64,000 nt of DNA from JANWXR01 sp964608265 (GTDB lineage: Bacteria > Chloroflexota > Anaerolineae > Anaerolineales > UBA6663). This document shows, piece after piece, positions 9,001-15,097 of the stretch; within the stretch, counting starts at the first letter, position 1, and each line of letters begins with the position of its first letter. The stretch lies in the NCBI GenBank assembly GCA_964608265.1, contig CAZSNP010000008.1, positions 1 through 64,000 of the forward strand. Direction: 5' to 3'. Under the pieces are notes generated by a model, which made no database searches, was not told the DNA's origin, and was given only the letters and a program-made list of their open reading frames with translations. A program made the position numbers and the translations under genes.

Positions 9001-10283
9001 CACCGCCCAGCCTGAGTGATGACGATGCTATGCGCTGGCTTGAGATGTTGGCGGCCAGGCAAGGCGCGGAGTCTGAGACCCTCACGACCCAGCCCGAGGA
9101 GCGCACCGACGCGCCGCCGGCCTGGCTGACCGAGTCCAGCCCCGCCGAGGAACGCTCCGGCCCGCTCATGCCGCCGACCGGCGTGCTGCCCGACATCTTC
9201 GGCGTTGATGAAGCCGCGACCCAGCCCGTCGTGCCGGCCGCGCCCCCGGCAGCCGAGCCGCTCGAGATTCCGCCGGCGACGATGAGCGACGACGATGCGA
9301 TGCGCTGGCTCGAGTCATTGGCGGCCAGACAGGGCGCAGAGGCCGAGACGTTGACGACCCAACCGGAGGAGCGCACCGACCTCCCGCCCGCGTGGGTATC
9401 GGCGGCTGCGCCGGCGGCCGAAGCGGGGCTTATCTCCGCAGCCGAGCCGGCCATCGAAGAGGAGCCCGCACCCGAGCCGCTCAGCGGCCCGCCGGATTGG
9501 CAGAAGATCACCGATGGTGACACCCTGCCGGCGGTGGCGACCCTGCCGCCCGCCGAGCCGCCCGCCCCGCCTGTTCCGACGGCACCGCCCGCTGCGGCCG
9601 CGCCACCACCGGCCGAGGAGCCGCGCGAACCCATCCGCACCGGCGACAAACGCCTGTCACAGTTGGCGACGAGGTTGGCCGCTGACCGGCGCGCCAGGGA
9701 AGTTGAGATCGCCGCGCGCTTCGAACGCGAACGTGCCGAGCGTGAGAAGGCGCAACGCGAGGTGATGGAGAAGATGGAGCAACGGCGCTCGCGCCGCGCC
9801 GAGGCCGAAACCGGCGCGCTCAAACCGAGCACCGGCATGCTCAAAACCAGCGTCGAGGTGCCGGCCGTGCGGCCCGTGCCGCCGACCGAGGCCGACGTGC
9901 CCTCTGCGCCGCCGGTCATCTCCGCCCCGGCCCCGGAGCCGCGCCCCGCGCGCAAGCCGGCCGCAGCCGTGCCGGTTGCGACTCGCCTCACCCGCAGCCG
10001 CAAGCGCCGCCGCGTGGAGTTCGCCGACCAGCCCGCGGGCGATGTGTGGACGACCAGCCGGCAGCAGTTGCTGGAGGGGCGGGTCGAAGCCGCCGCCGAG
10101 GGCTTCGCCCATCTAGTGAGCGGCGGGCGACACATCGGCGACATCATCACCGAGTTGGAGGCCTACACCGCCGCGCGCGGCCAGGCCGCCTCGCTCTATC
10201 GCGTCCTCGGTGATGCGTACATGCGCGCCGGAAAACTCCAGCGTGCGCTCGATGCCTATCGTTCGGCGTTGACCCGGATGTGA
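6078..10283 (+). CDS. Giant TPR protein with PDW[LM]K motif array and four 45-residue repeats
   Basis: This 1401-residue protein has no signal peptide or membrane helix, so it is probably cytoplasmic. Residues about 1-230 hold tetratricopeptide repeats (FDEAIAHCKHILNHYP and similar). Residues about 270-720 are Pro/Ala-rich and contain at least twelve PDW[LMI] motifs, usually followed by K, plus four PEW[LM] variants. Four near-identical repeats begin near residues 745, 867, 978 and 1068. Each contains D-A-[ML]-R-W-L-E, QGAE and PEERTD, and ends PPAW. Residues about 1190-1250 are a charged, probable coiled coil, and the last 80 residues return to TPR. The regular short motifs suggest docking sites on a scaffold, but I know no assigned function. 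GAGGAG 10 bp before ATG 6078 supports the start. The organisation is known to me only from Chloroflexota-type genomes (recollection, not a search). Confidence 0.85.
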   Translation: MATIPLRVYFQHIDHFIEQKQFDEAIAHCKHILNHYPKSLETYRLMGKALLEKNRFGDAGDIFQRVLSSAPDDFISHVGMAIVREDEGGLDAALWHMERAFESNPANGPAQEELRRLYGRRDGVVPPRAQLTRGALARMYVKGELYPQAELELRAALRDDPERLDLSLLLARVLLETGRRAEAAELSQSLLQKIPYALEALRIVSEILAQQNRADEAKFYQQRLAALDPYEAYANGHSASSVAPEAVRVPELGEAEGQEAALALGSTPDWATSLGEKLETPPAEAEDVPDWLKAGTGILSGTAPLTGALSGTDMPAAGEVPDWLKDVEPAQPAQAAATDMPDWMKATTGIAAGHLASESGSSITGWLATPEQPASPFDAPVAGQADMPDWLKDIAPPTAPLGGAPLTTEPLPSSLSGAGSGALPEWLNAPSEPPKPEWMTGKLGDEVTANLAATTPMGEAPEWMKESTGALPGSTPELPEWMKASPTSGLTTPLDTTITPFTGEAAPESMPDWLKTSVEGDDLPDWLKTAASTAPLADAAPTETGVAAIPPLDTLPAWMQSETIQDVPPVAEPLPDWMQPGATQMDVPVVSAETPAWMQEGDPQKNATAAEELPDWLKEVTGPAANPEATPPAPPAVDLPDFLQPASAEAIDRANTPVDWEEPETEAAEAVADVPDWIKAMAPDPNAAPVIEDSAATLPPVAAEELPDWLQPAAGVAAAGLAAAALGAASTPAEPAPAETEDVPDLSSMSADDAMRWLESLAAKQGAEAETLITKPEERTDTPPAWVSAAAAPEVEAIPAPAQPEVGADVPPWAQNTEPGATETIAGWLADKDTPDWLRAARAETRAAESAPVESQPPAAVEGAMPDLDTMSPDDALRWLESLAAKQGAEAETLITKPEERTDTPPAWLGEVGADAGVSAPAPAAPAAEVEATAAEATPAEELPDWLKAVVAEEEAAAPAPVEPVAAPAAPVEAAPPSLSDDDAMRWLEMLAARQGAESETLTTQPEERTDAPPAWLTESSPAEERSGPLMPPTGVLPDIFGVDEAATQPVVPAAPPAAEPLEIPPATMSDDDAMRWLESLAARQGAEAETLTTQPEERTDLPPAWVSAAAPAAEAGLISAAEPAIEEEPAPEPLSGPPDWQKITDGDTLPAVATLPPAEPPAPPVPTAPPAAAAPPPAEEPREPIRTGDKRLSQLATRLAADRRAREVEIAARFERERAEREKAQREVMEKMEQRRSRRAEAETGALKPSTGMLKTSVEVPAVRPVPPTEADVPSAPPVISAPAPEPRPARKPAAAVPVATRLTRSRKRRRVEFADQPAGDVWTTSRQQLLEGRVEAAAEGFAHLVSGGRHIGDIITELEAYTAARGQAASLYRVLGDAYMRAGKLQRALDAYRSALTRM

Positions 10284-10311
10284 GCGACGCCTGCCATCCG
10301 TGCTTGCGAAT

Positions 10312-10356
10312 AACGGAGTGCGCGGTCGGTGACGAACCGTGCACTCCGTTTTGTCT
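10312..10356 (+). terminator. Rho-independent terminator after the TPR gene
   Basis: A 13-bp stem (10313-10325 with 10337-10349, one G-T pair) has an 11-nt loop and is followed by TTTGTC. Confidence 0.8.
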
Positions 10357-10414
10357 GTGACGATTATCGTGATTTGCCGTGACATTGCTCGTCAACCCGC
10401 CTCGCCGGCTTGGG

Positions 10415-10420
10415 TATAAT
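10415..10420 (+). promoter_or_regulatory. -10 box 7 nt upstream of a start codon (leaderless promoter)
   Basis: A perfect TATAAT ends 7 nt before ATG 10428 and there is no Shine-Dalgarno, so transcription would begin at or next to the start codon. No good -35 hexamer is present at the standard distance. Confidence 0.55.
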
Positions 10421-10427
10421 CCGCGCC

Positions 10428-11129
10428 ATGAGCAAACGCGAAGAAATCCGCAGGAAACGACGGCAGGAAGCCCGCACGCAGCAGCTCCTCATCATCGGCG
10501 CGGTGGCGGCCGCCGTCATCATCATCTTCGGGATCGTGGTCTGGCCCAACCTCAACACCACCCGGCCCGAAAATTACGCCCTGGCCGACGGGCGCGCGCT
10601 CGGGCCGCGCGGTGCCAAGGTCAAGTTGGAGGAGTTCTCCGACTTCCAGTGACCCTACTGCCGGCTCTATGCCACTGGCGCGGGTCGCCAGATCAAAGCC
10701 GAGTACATTGATACCGGCAAAAGTGTCCGCATCGAGTATTACCACTATCCAGTCGTGGACAGCATCGCCGGTGGCCGCGAATCGCGGCGCGCGGCCGAGG
10801 CCGCGGAGTGCGCCAACGAGCAGGGCCGGTTCTGGCAATTCCACGATACGCTCTTCGACAACCAGCGCGGCGAGGGGCAAGGCGCGTTCAGCGACAACAA
10901 CCTGCGTTCGTTCGCCGCGACGGCCGGGCTGGACACGGCGAGGTTCAACGAGTGCTTCAACGGCGGGCGCTATGCCGGCGTCGTCAATGGTGACGAGGGC
11001 AAGGCCGAGGGCATGGGCGTCACCGGCACGCCGACGCTCTTCCTCAACGGCGCGCGGGTGCCGCAGGATGCGATCCTCGATTTCAACGCATTGAAACAGT
11101 TGATTGACACGGCGCTGGCTAAACCATAA
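10428..11129 (+). CDS. DsbA-like thioredoxin-fold oxidoreductase, candidate selenoprotein (UGA at the first CxxC position)
   Basis: This is a 233-residue membrane-anchored thiol-disulfide oxidoreductase: a basic N-terminus, one membrane helix (about residues 23-40), then a DsbA/DsbG-type thioredoxin domain outside the membrane. The frame is open from ATG 10428 to TAA 11129 except for a single TGA at 10650-10652, codon 75. Around it the translation reads KLEEFSDFQ-[UGA]-PYCRLYATG, exactly where this family has FQCPYC, so UGA replaces the first redox Cys and leaves U-P-Y-C. Downstream family features are intact: EAAECANEQGRFWQFHDTLF and the cis-Pro motif GVTGTPTLFLNG. UGA is an ordinary stop in neighbouring genes, so the code is not reassigned. 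Sec-containing DsbA-like proteins with UxxC are known in bacteria. The alternatives are a recent TGC/TGT to TGA nonsense mutation or a sequencing error. Confidence 0.75.
10675..10691 (+). promoter_or_regulatory. Candidate bacterial SECIS stem-loop
   Basis: CTGGCG (10675-10680) pairs perfectly with CGCCAG (10686-10691) around the 5-nt loop CGGGT. The loop starts 29 nt after the UGA and has G at loop positions 2-4. Bacterial SECIS elements lie within the coding region just after UGA and carry a conserved loop G at roughly this distance. The fold was judged by eye. Confidence 0.5.
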
Positions 11130-11181
11130 CGCCGGTCAGTTCGTACAACGCCGAAGCGGAGAAATTCGTGGGCTGGCACGG

Positions 11182-11210
11182 TTGACTCGGCTGCGCGCCC
11201 TCACTACAAT
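11182..11210 (+). promoter_or_regulatory. Promoter of the pyr-purH operon
   Basis: TTGACT (11182-11187) and TACAAT (11205-11210) are separated by exactly 17 bp, a near-consensus sigma-70 promoter. Transcription would start about 3-4 nt before the leader-peptide ATG at 11221. Confidence 0.8.
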
Positions 11211-11220
11211 CTGCCGCGAG

Positions 11221-11307
11221 ATGCACACCGGTTGTTGCCCGCGCCGCCTCACGCCGACGTTCATGCGGCGAGGTGTTTCAAGTTTCGATCCGAGGAGCCG
11301 ACGATGA
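11221..11307 (+). CDS. Candidate pyr operon leader peptide (PyrL-like), 28 residues
   Basis: An ATG lies 10 nt after the promoter -10 box and opens a 28-codon frame beginning MHTGCCPRR and ending in TGA at 11305-11307. That stop lies in the 5-nt loop of the intrinsic terminator that precedes pyrC. A ribosome reaching the stop would cover the terminator stem. This is the arrangement of E. coli pyrLBI, where UTP-dependent RNA polymerase pausing lets the ribosome catch up and block termination. Two UUU runs (in GTGTTTCAAGTTTCG) precede the stem and could serve as pause sites. Translation is inferred from position only, since the peptide sequence itself has no recognisable family. Confidence 0.5.
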   Translation: MHTGCCPRRLTPTFMRRGVSSFDPRSRR

Positions 11308-11322
11308 GTCGGCTCTTTTTTT
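11295..11322 (+). terminator. Intrinsic terminator (attenuator) in the pyr leader
   Basis: GAGCCGAC (11295-11302) pairs perfectly with GTCGGCTC (11308-11315), the loop is GATGA, and seven T residues follow (11316-11322). It lies between the operon promoter and pyrC, so it would stop transcription unless prevented. An alternative control by PyrR is possible because GATCCGAGGAGCC just upstream loosely resembles the PyrR-binding consensus, but with mismatches. Confidence 0.8.
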
Positions 11323-11339
11323 GTGTCAGACCCTCACCC

Positions 11340-11372
11340 CTCTCCCATCCACAATTGACGCGGACGGGAGAG
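11340..11372 (+). repeat. CTCTCCC palindromic element between attenuator and pyrC
   Basis: CTCTCCC (11340-11346) and GGGAGAG (11366-11372) form an inverted repeat preceded by CCCTCACCCC. The same CCCTCACCCC...CTCTCC pattern recurs at 31955-32330 and 62984-63033. Confidence 0.5.
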
Positions 11373-11385
11373 AAACCAATCCACA

Positions 11386-12492
11386 ATGCCAACGCTACGG
11401 CTACCCGGCCTCATTGACCCGCATGTGCATGTGCGCGACCTCGCCCAGGCGCACAAGGAAGATTGGGAGTCGTGTACGGCGGCGGCCCTGGCCGGCGGCT
11501 TCACGATGATCGTGGCGATGCCGAACACTCAGCCGCCCCTCACCGACGGCCAGGCGCTGGCGGAATACAAAGCGGCCGCGCGCGCCCGCGCGCGCTGCGA
11601 CTACGGGATTTACTTCGGCGCGGGGCCGGGCAACGTGCAGACCGCCGCGCGGTTCGCGCCGCAGGTAGCGGGGATGAAGATGTACCTCGACTCGACCTTC
11701 GGCGATTTGAAGATGGACGCGCTCGATTTGCTCGTGGAACACGCCGCGCGCTGGCCGAAAGACTCGCCGCTGCTCGCGCACGCCGAGGGCCATCACGTCG
11801 CCTCGGCCATCCTCGCCGCGCACCTCGCCGGCCGCTCCATCCACATCTGCCACGTCAGCCGCAAAGACGAAATCGAACTCATCCGCAGGGCGAAGGCCAA
11901 AGGTTTCGCGGTGACGTGCGAGGTCTGCCCGCACCACATGTTCATGACGCTCGCCGGGACACCCTCCCCTATCGCCGCCGTTCGCCCTGGGGGAGGGCCG
12001 GGGAGGGGGTGGGGCTACCTCGAAGTGCGCCCGCGCCTGGCCACCCAGGCCGACGTGGACGCGCTGTGGGCCAACCTCGAGGTGATTGATTGCTTCGCCA
12101 CCGATCACGCGCCGCACACGCGCCTCGAAAAAGAATCGGGGAATCCGCCGCCCGGCTACCCCGGCCTCGAAACCGCGCTCGCCCTGTGGCTGACCGCCGC
12201 GCACCGCGGTCGCCTCACGCTCGACGACATCACCGCCCGCATGGACGCCAATCCACGCCGCATCTTCAATCTGCCCGCGCAGCCGGAGACGTGGATTGAA
12301 GTGGATGCGGATTACGAATGGATGCCCGACGCCGCGCGGATGTTCTCACGCGCCGGCTGGACGCCGTTCGCCGGCTGGACGCTCCGGGGCCGGGTGACCC
12401 GCGTCGTGCTGCGCGGGGTGGTGGCGTTCGACGGCGAGCGCGTGCCGGCAGAACCCGGCTCTGGCAGAAGTGTTCACAGGTCGAATGTTTGA
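11386..12492 (+). CDS. pyrC: Dihydroorotase
   Basis: The enzyme catalyses reversible cyclisation of carbamoyl aspartate to dihydroorotate, the third step of UMP synthesis. Metal-site motifs are complete: DPHVHVRD (H13, H15), carboxylated Lys K98 in GMKMYLD, HAEGHH, ICHVSR and TDHAPHT. The C-terminal half (GNPPPGYPGLET, NPRRIFNLP, WTPFAGWTLRG) resembles the dihydroorotase domain of eukaryotic CAD more than E. coli PyrC, judged from memory of those sequences. After CPHHMFMTLA, a Gly/Pro-rich stretch (nt 11961-12014) appears to be an in-frame GC-rich palindromic insertion replacing a surface loop. It is the first enzyme gene of the pyr operon and ends 44 bp before pyrB. Confidence 0.94.
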   Translation: MPTLRLPGLIDPHVHVRDLAQAHKEDWESCTAAALAGGFTMIVAMPNTQPPLTDGQALAEYKAAARARARCDYGIYFGAGPGNVQTAARFAPQVAGMKMYLDSTFGDLKMDALDLLVEHAARWPKDSPLLAHAEGHHVASAILAAHLAGRSIHICHVSRKDEIELIRRAKAKGFAVTCEVCPHHMFMTLAGTPSPIAAVRPGGGPGRGWGYLEVRPRLATQADVDALWANLEVIDCFATDHAPHTRLEKESGNPPPGYPGLETALALWLTAAHRGRLTLDDITARMDANPRRIFNLPAQPETWIEVDADYEWMPDAARMFSRAGWTPFAGWTLRGRVTRVVLRGVVAFDGERVPAEPGSGRSVHRSNV

Positions 12493-12536
12493 ACGTTCAA
12501 CTTTCAACCTGCAACTTCCGTGACGAAAGGAAAACT

Positions 12537-13520
12537 ATGACGCTCCCGACTCACCTCCTCAACGCCCACCTCCCCCTCGGCGATCAGCGCATGGGGCGCT
12601 TCTACGGCAAAGATATCCTGAGTGTGGCACAGTTCAGCCGCGACGACCTGGAGTACATCTTCGGCGCGGCCGAGGCCATGCGGACGATGGTCGCCCACAT
12701 CGGCGCGTTCGATTTGCTCAAGGGCAAAATCCTCGCCAATCTGTTTTACGAACCGAGCACGCGCACCTCGTCGTCGTTCCTGGCGGCGATGGAGCGGCTG
12801 GGCGGCAGCGTCATCCCGATCAACGAAGTGCGTTACTCGTCGGTGACCAAGGGCGAGTCGCTGACCGATACCGTGCGCACGCTCGAATGCTACGCCGACG
12901 TCATCGTGCTGCGCCATCCCGAGACCGGCTCAGCCGCCATCGCCGCCAACGCCGCCCGCAAGCCCATCATCAACGCCGGCGACGGCATCGGCGAACACCC
13001 CACGCAGGCGCTGCTCGATCTGTTCACCATCCGCGAAGAGCTGGGCGCCATCGACGGGCTGACGATTACGATGCTGGGCGATTTGAAGTATGGCCGCACC
13101 GTACACTCGCTGGCCAGGCTGCTGGCGTTGTTCCGCGTCAAAGTCAATTACGTCTCGCCCGAGATCCTGAAGATGCCGGTCGAGTTGATCGCTCAGCTTC
13201 GCAAACGCGGCCTGACGCAGACCGAGCACACCACCCTCGAAGCGATCCTGCCCGAGACCGACGTGCTCTACGTCACCCGGGTGCAAAAAGAACGTTTCGA
13301 GAATATGGATGACTACGAGTCGGTCAAAGGCACATACGCGATCACGCCGGAGACGTTGAAGCGGGCCAGGCCCAACTTCGCGCTGATGCACCCGTTGCCG
13401 CGCGTCGGCGAAATCTCGCCGGAGGTGGATGACGACCCGCGCGCCGCGTACTTCCGGCAGATGGAATACGGCCTGTATGTGCGCATGGCCTTGCTGGCGA
13501 TGGTGCTGGGGAAAGCCTGA
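12537..13520 (+). CDS. pyrB: Aspartate carbamoyltransferase, catalytic chain
   Basis: This 327-residue enzyme joins carbamoyl phosphate and aspartate, the committed step of pyrimidine synthesis. ATG 12537 is preceded by GAAAGGA and gives a normal family length. Motifs seen are FYEPSTRTSSSF (carbamoyl-phosphate binding), HPTQALLDLFTI, MLGDLKYGRTVHSLA, YVTRVQKERF and HPLPRVGEIS. No regulatory chain gene (pyrI) follows, so regulation of the enzyme probably differs from E. coli, while the operon leader could provide transcriptional control. Next in the operon is the pyrFE fusion, 78 bp downstream. Confidence 0.96.
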   Translation: MTLPTHLLNAHLPLGDQRMGRFYGKDILSVAQFSRDDLEYIFGAAEAMRTMVAHIGAFDLLKGKILANLFYEPSTRTSSSFLAAMERLGGSVIPINEVRYSSVTKGESLTDTVRTLECYADVIVLRHPETGSAAIAANAARKPIINAGDGIGEHPTQALLDLFTIREELGAIDGLTITMLGDLKYGRTVHSLARLLALFRVKVNYVSPEILKMPVELIAQLRKRGLTQTEHTTLEAILPETDVLYVTRVQKERFENMDDYESVKGTYAITPETLKRARPNFALMHPLPRVGEISPEVDDDPRAAYFRQMEYGLYVRMALLAMVLGKA

Positions 13521-13530
13521 CCGGGTGCAT

Positions 13531-13579
13531 GGGCGACAGAGTGGCTGGGCGATTCGCGCGCCCAGTCACCCCGTCGCCC
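13531..13579 (+). repeat. Nested inverted repeat between pyrB and pyrFE
   Basis: Outer arms GGGCGAC (13531-13537) and GTCGCCC (13573-13579) enclose inner arms CTGGGCG (13545-13551) and CGCCCAG (13559-13565). No T-run follows, so RNA processing or stability is more likely than termination. Confidence 0.5.
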
Positions 13580-13598
13580 AGTCGCCAGATCACGAGTA

Positions 13599-15059
13599 AT
13601 GGAAACCTTCTTCTCTCTGCTCGAACGCCACCTCCACGTCTGCCACTCGCTGCTGTGCGTGGGGATTGACCCGCACCCGAGCGATCTGCCCAAAGCGACG
13701 GCGGAGGCTGCGCTGGACTTTTCGCTGCGGCTGGTGAAAGCAACCGTGCGCTACGCCGCTGCGTACAAGCCCAACGCCGCCTTTTTCGAGATGTATGGCC
13801 CGGCAGGCTGGGAGGCGTTGAAAACCGTCATCGAGGCCATTCAAGCCGAGTCGCATCGCATCGGCTCAGTCATCCCGGTCATCCTCGACGCCAAGCGCGG
13901 CGACATCGCCTCGACCGCTGAGGCGTATGCGGCCTCGACGTTCAAAGCGCTCGGCGCGCACGCCCTCACGCTCTCGCCCTACCTCGGCAGGGATTCAATC
14001 GAGCCGTTCATCGCCGACCGCGAGCGCGGAGTCTTTCTGCTGTGCAAAACGTCGAACCCGGGCGCGGGTGAGGTGCAGGATCTGGAGCTGGCCGGCGGAC
14101 AGAGGTTGCACGAACACATCGCGCAGCTCGCGCAACGATGGAATACGAGCAACAACATCGGCCTCGTCGTCGGCGCGACGCAGCCGGAGGCGTTGCGCCG
14201 TGTGCGCGCGGTTGCGCCGGGCCTGTGGATCCTCGCGCCGGGCGTGGGCGCGCAGGGCGGCGATCTGGAAAGCGCCCTCGCCGCCGGCCTGCGCGCCGAT
14301 GGGATGGGGATGCTGATCCCGATTTCGCGCGGCATCTCGCGCGCGGCGGATTGGACGCGGGCGGCAGCGGAATACCGCGACGCCATCGAGCAGGTGCGCC
14401 ACAGGGTGGCGCGCCAGCGCCTCGCCACCGGCGCGCCGCCGCGCACCGCCAAGCACGCCCTCGCCGCCGCGCTGCTCGAGGCCGGCTGCATCAAATTCGG
14501 ATCGTTCACGCTCAAATCCGGCCTCACCTCGCCCATCTATCTCGATCTGCGCCGCCTGATCTCCAATCCCCCCATCCTTCGGCTGGCCGCGCGCGCTTAC
14601 GCTGAGTTGCTCGGCAGCTTGCGCTTCGACCGCCTCGCCGGCCTGCCGTATGCCGCGCTGCCCATCGGCACGGCGGTGGCGCTCGAGATGAACCGCCCGC
14701 TCATCTATCCGCGCCGCGAGGTGAAGGAGTACGGGACGAAGGCCGCCATCGAGGGTGACTACGCCGCCGGTGAAACTATCGCCGTGATTGACGACCTGGC
14801 AACCACCGGTGACACGAAGATCGAGGCCATCCAAAAACTGGAGGGGGCCGGCCTGAGGGTGCGCGACATCGTCGTGTTGATTGACCGCGAGCAGGGCGCG
14901 AAGCAGACGCTGGCCGCGGCGGGCTACTCCCTGCACGCGGTCGTCACGCTGCGCGAGTTGCTCGACCTGTGGCGCGAGTCCGGCGCGGTGACGGCGGCGC
15001 AGTATGAGGCGGTGCTGGAGTTCCTGCGGGCGAGCGGGGGCGCCGGGGCGCCGGGGTGA
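13599..15059 (+). CDS. pyrFE: Bifunctional OMP decarboxylase-orotate phosphoribosyltransferase (UMP synthase, reversed domain order)
   Basis: This 486-residue fusion carries out the last two UMP steps. Residues about 1-275 are a type-2 OMP decarboxylase: VGIDPHPSDLPK, catalytic DAKRGDIA with K99, CKTSNPG and GLRADGMGMLIPISRGI. Residues about 285-480 are orotate phosphoribosyltransferase, with the PRPP-binding motif IAVIDDLATTGDTK (about 394-407). The order decarboxylase-transferase is opposite to animal UMP synthase. The same order is reported in cyanobacteria and trypanosomatids. In the pathway the transferase acts first, so the fusion may channel OMP. The TGA stop overlaps an alternative GTG start of pyrD. 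Confidence 0.95.
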   Translation: METFFSLLERHLHVCHSLLCVGIDPHPSDLPKATAEAALDFSLRLVKATVRYAAAYKPNAAFFEMYGPAGWEALKTVIEAIQAESHRIGSVIPVILDAKRGDIASTAEAYAASTFKALGAHALTLSPYLGRDSIEPFIADRERGVFLLCKTSNPGAGEVQDLELAGGQRLHEHIAQLAQRWNTSNNIGLVVGATQPEALRRVRAVAPGLWILAPGVGAQGGDLESALAAGLRADGMGMLIPISRGISRAADWTRAAAEYRDAIEQVRHRVARQRLATGAPPRTAKHALAAALLEAGCIKFGSFTLKSGLTSPIYLDLRRLISNPPILRLAARAYAELLGSLRFDRLAGLPYAALPIGTAVALEMNRPLIYPRREVKEYGTKAAIEGDYAAGETIAVIDDLATTGDTKIEAIQKLEGAGLRVRDIVVLIDREQGAKQTLAAAGYSLHAVVTLRELLDLWRESGAVTAAQYEAVLEFLRASGGAGAPG

Positions 15060-15097
15060 AGCGCACCCCTCGGCACCCTGCTCCACCGGGCCGCGAA

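Noticed and set aside
6950..9410. Repeats of the TPR gene as a CRISPR array
   Set aside because: The repeated units are coding, in frame, and vary at synonymous positions; spacing is irregular.
8642..10150. Long Ser/Ala-rich antisense frame within the TPR gene
   Set aside because: The codon pattern is a mirror of the repeats on the plus strand, and no start context or motif supports it.
10650..10652. Genome-wide reassignment of UGA as an explanation for the in-frame TGA
   Set aside because: TGA terminates neighbouring genes such as the deacetylase (5863-5865), the leader peptide (11305-11307) and pyrFE (15057-15059), so the codon is not reassigned generally.
11287..11299. PyrR-binding site in the pyr leader
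   Set aside because: GATCCGAGGAGCC matches the known consensus only partly and no pyrR gene is in the window, so I keep it as an alternative rather than a feature.
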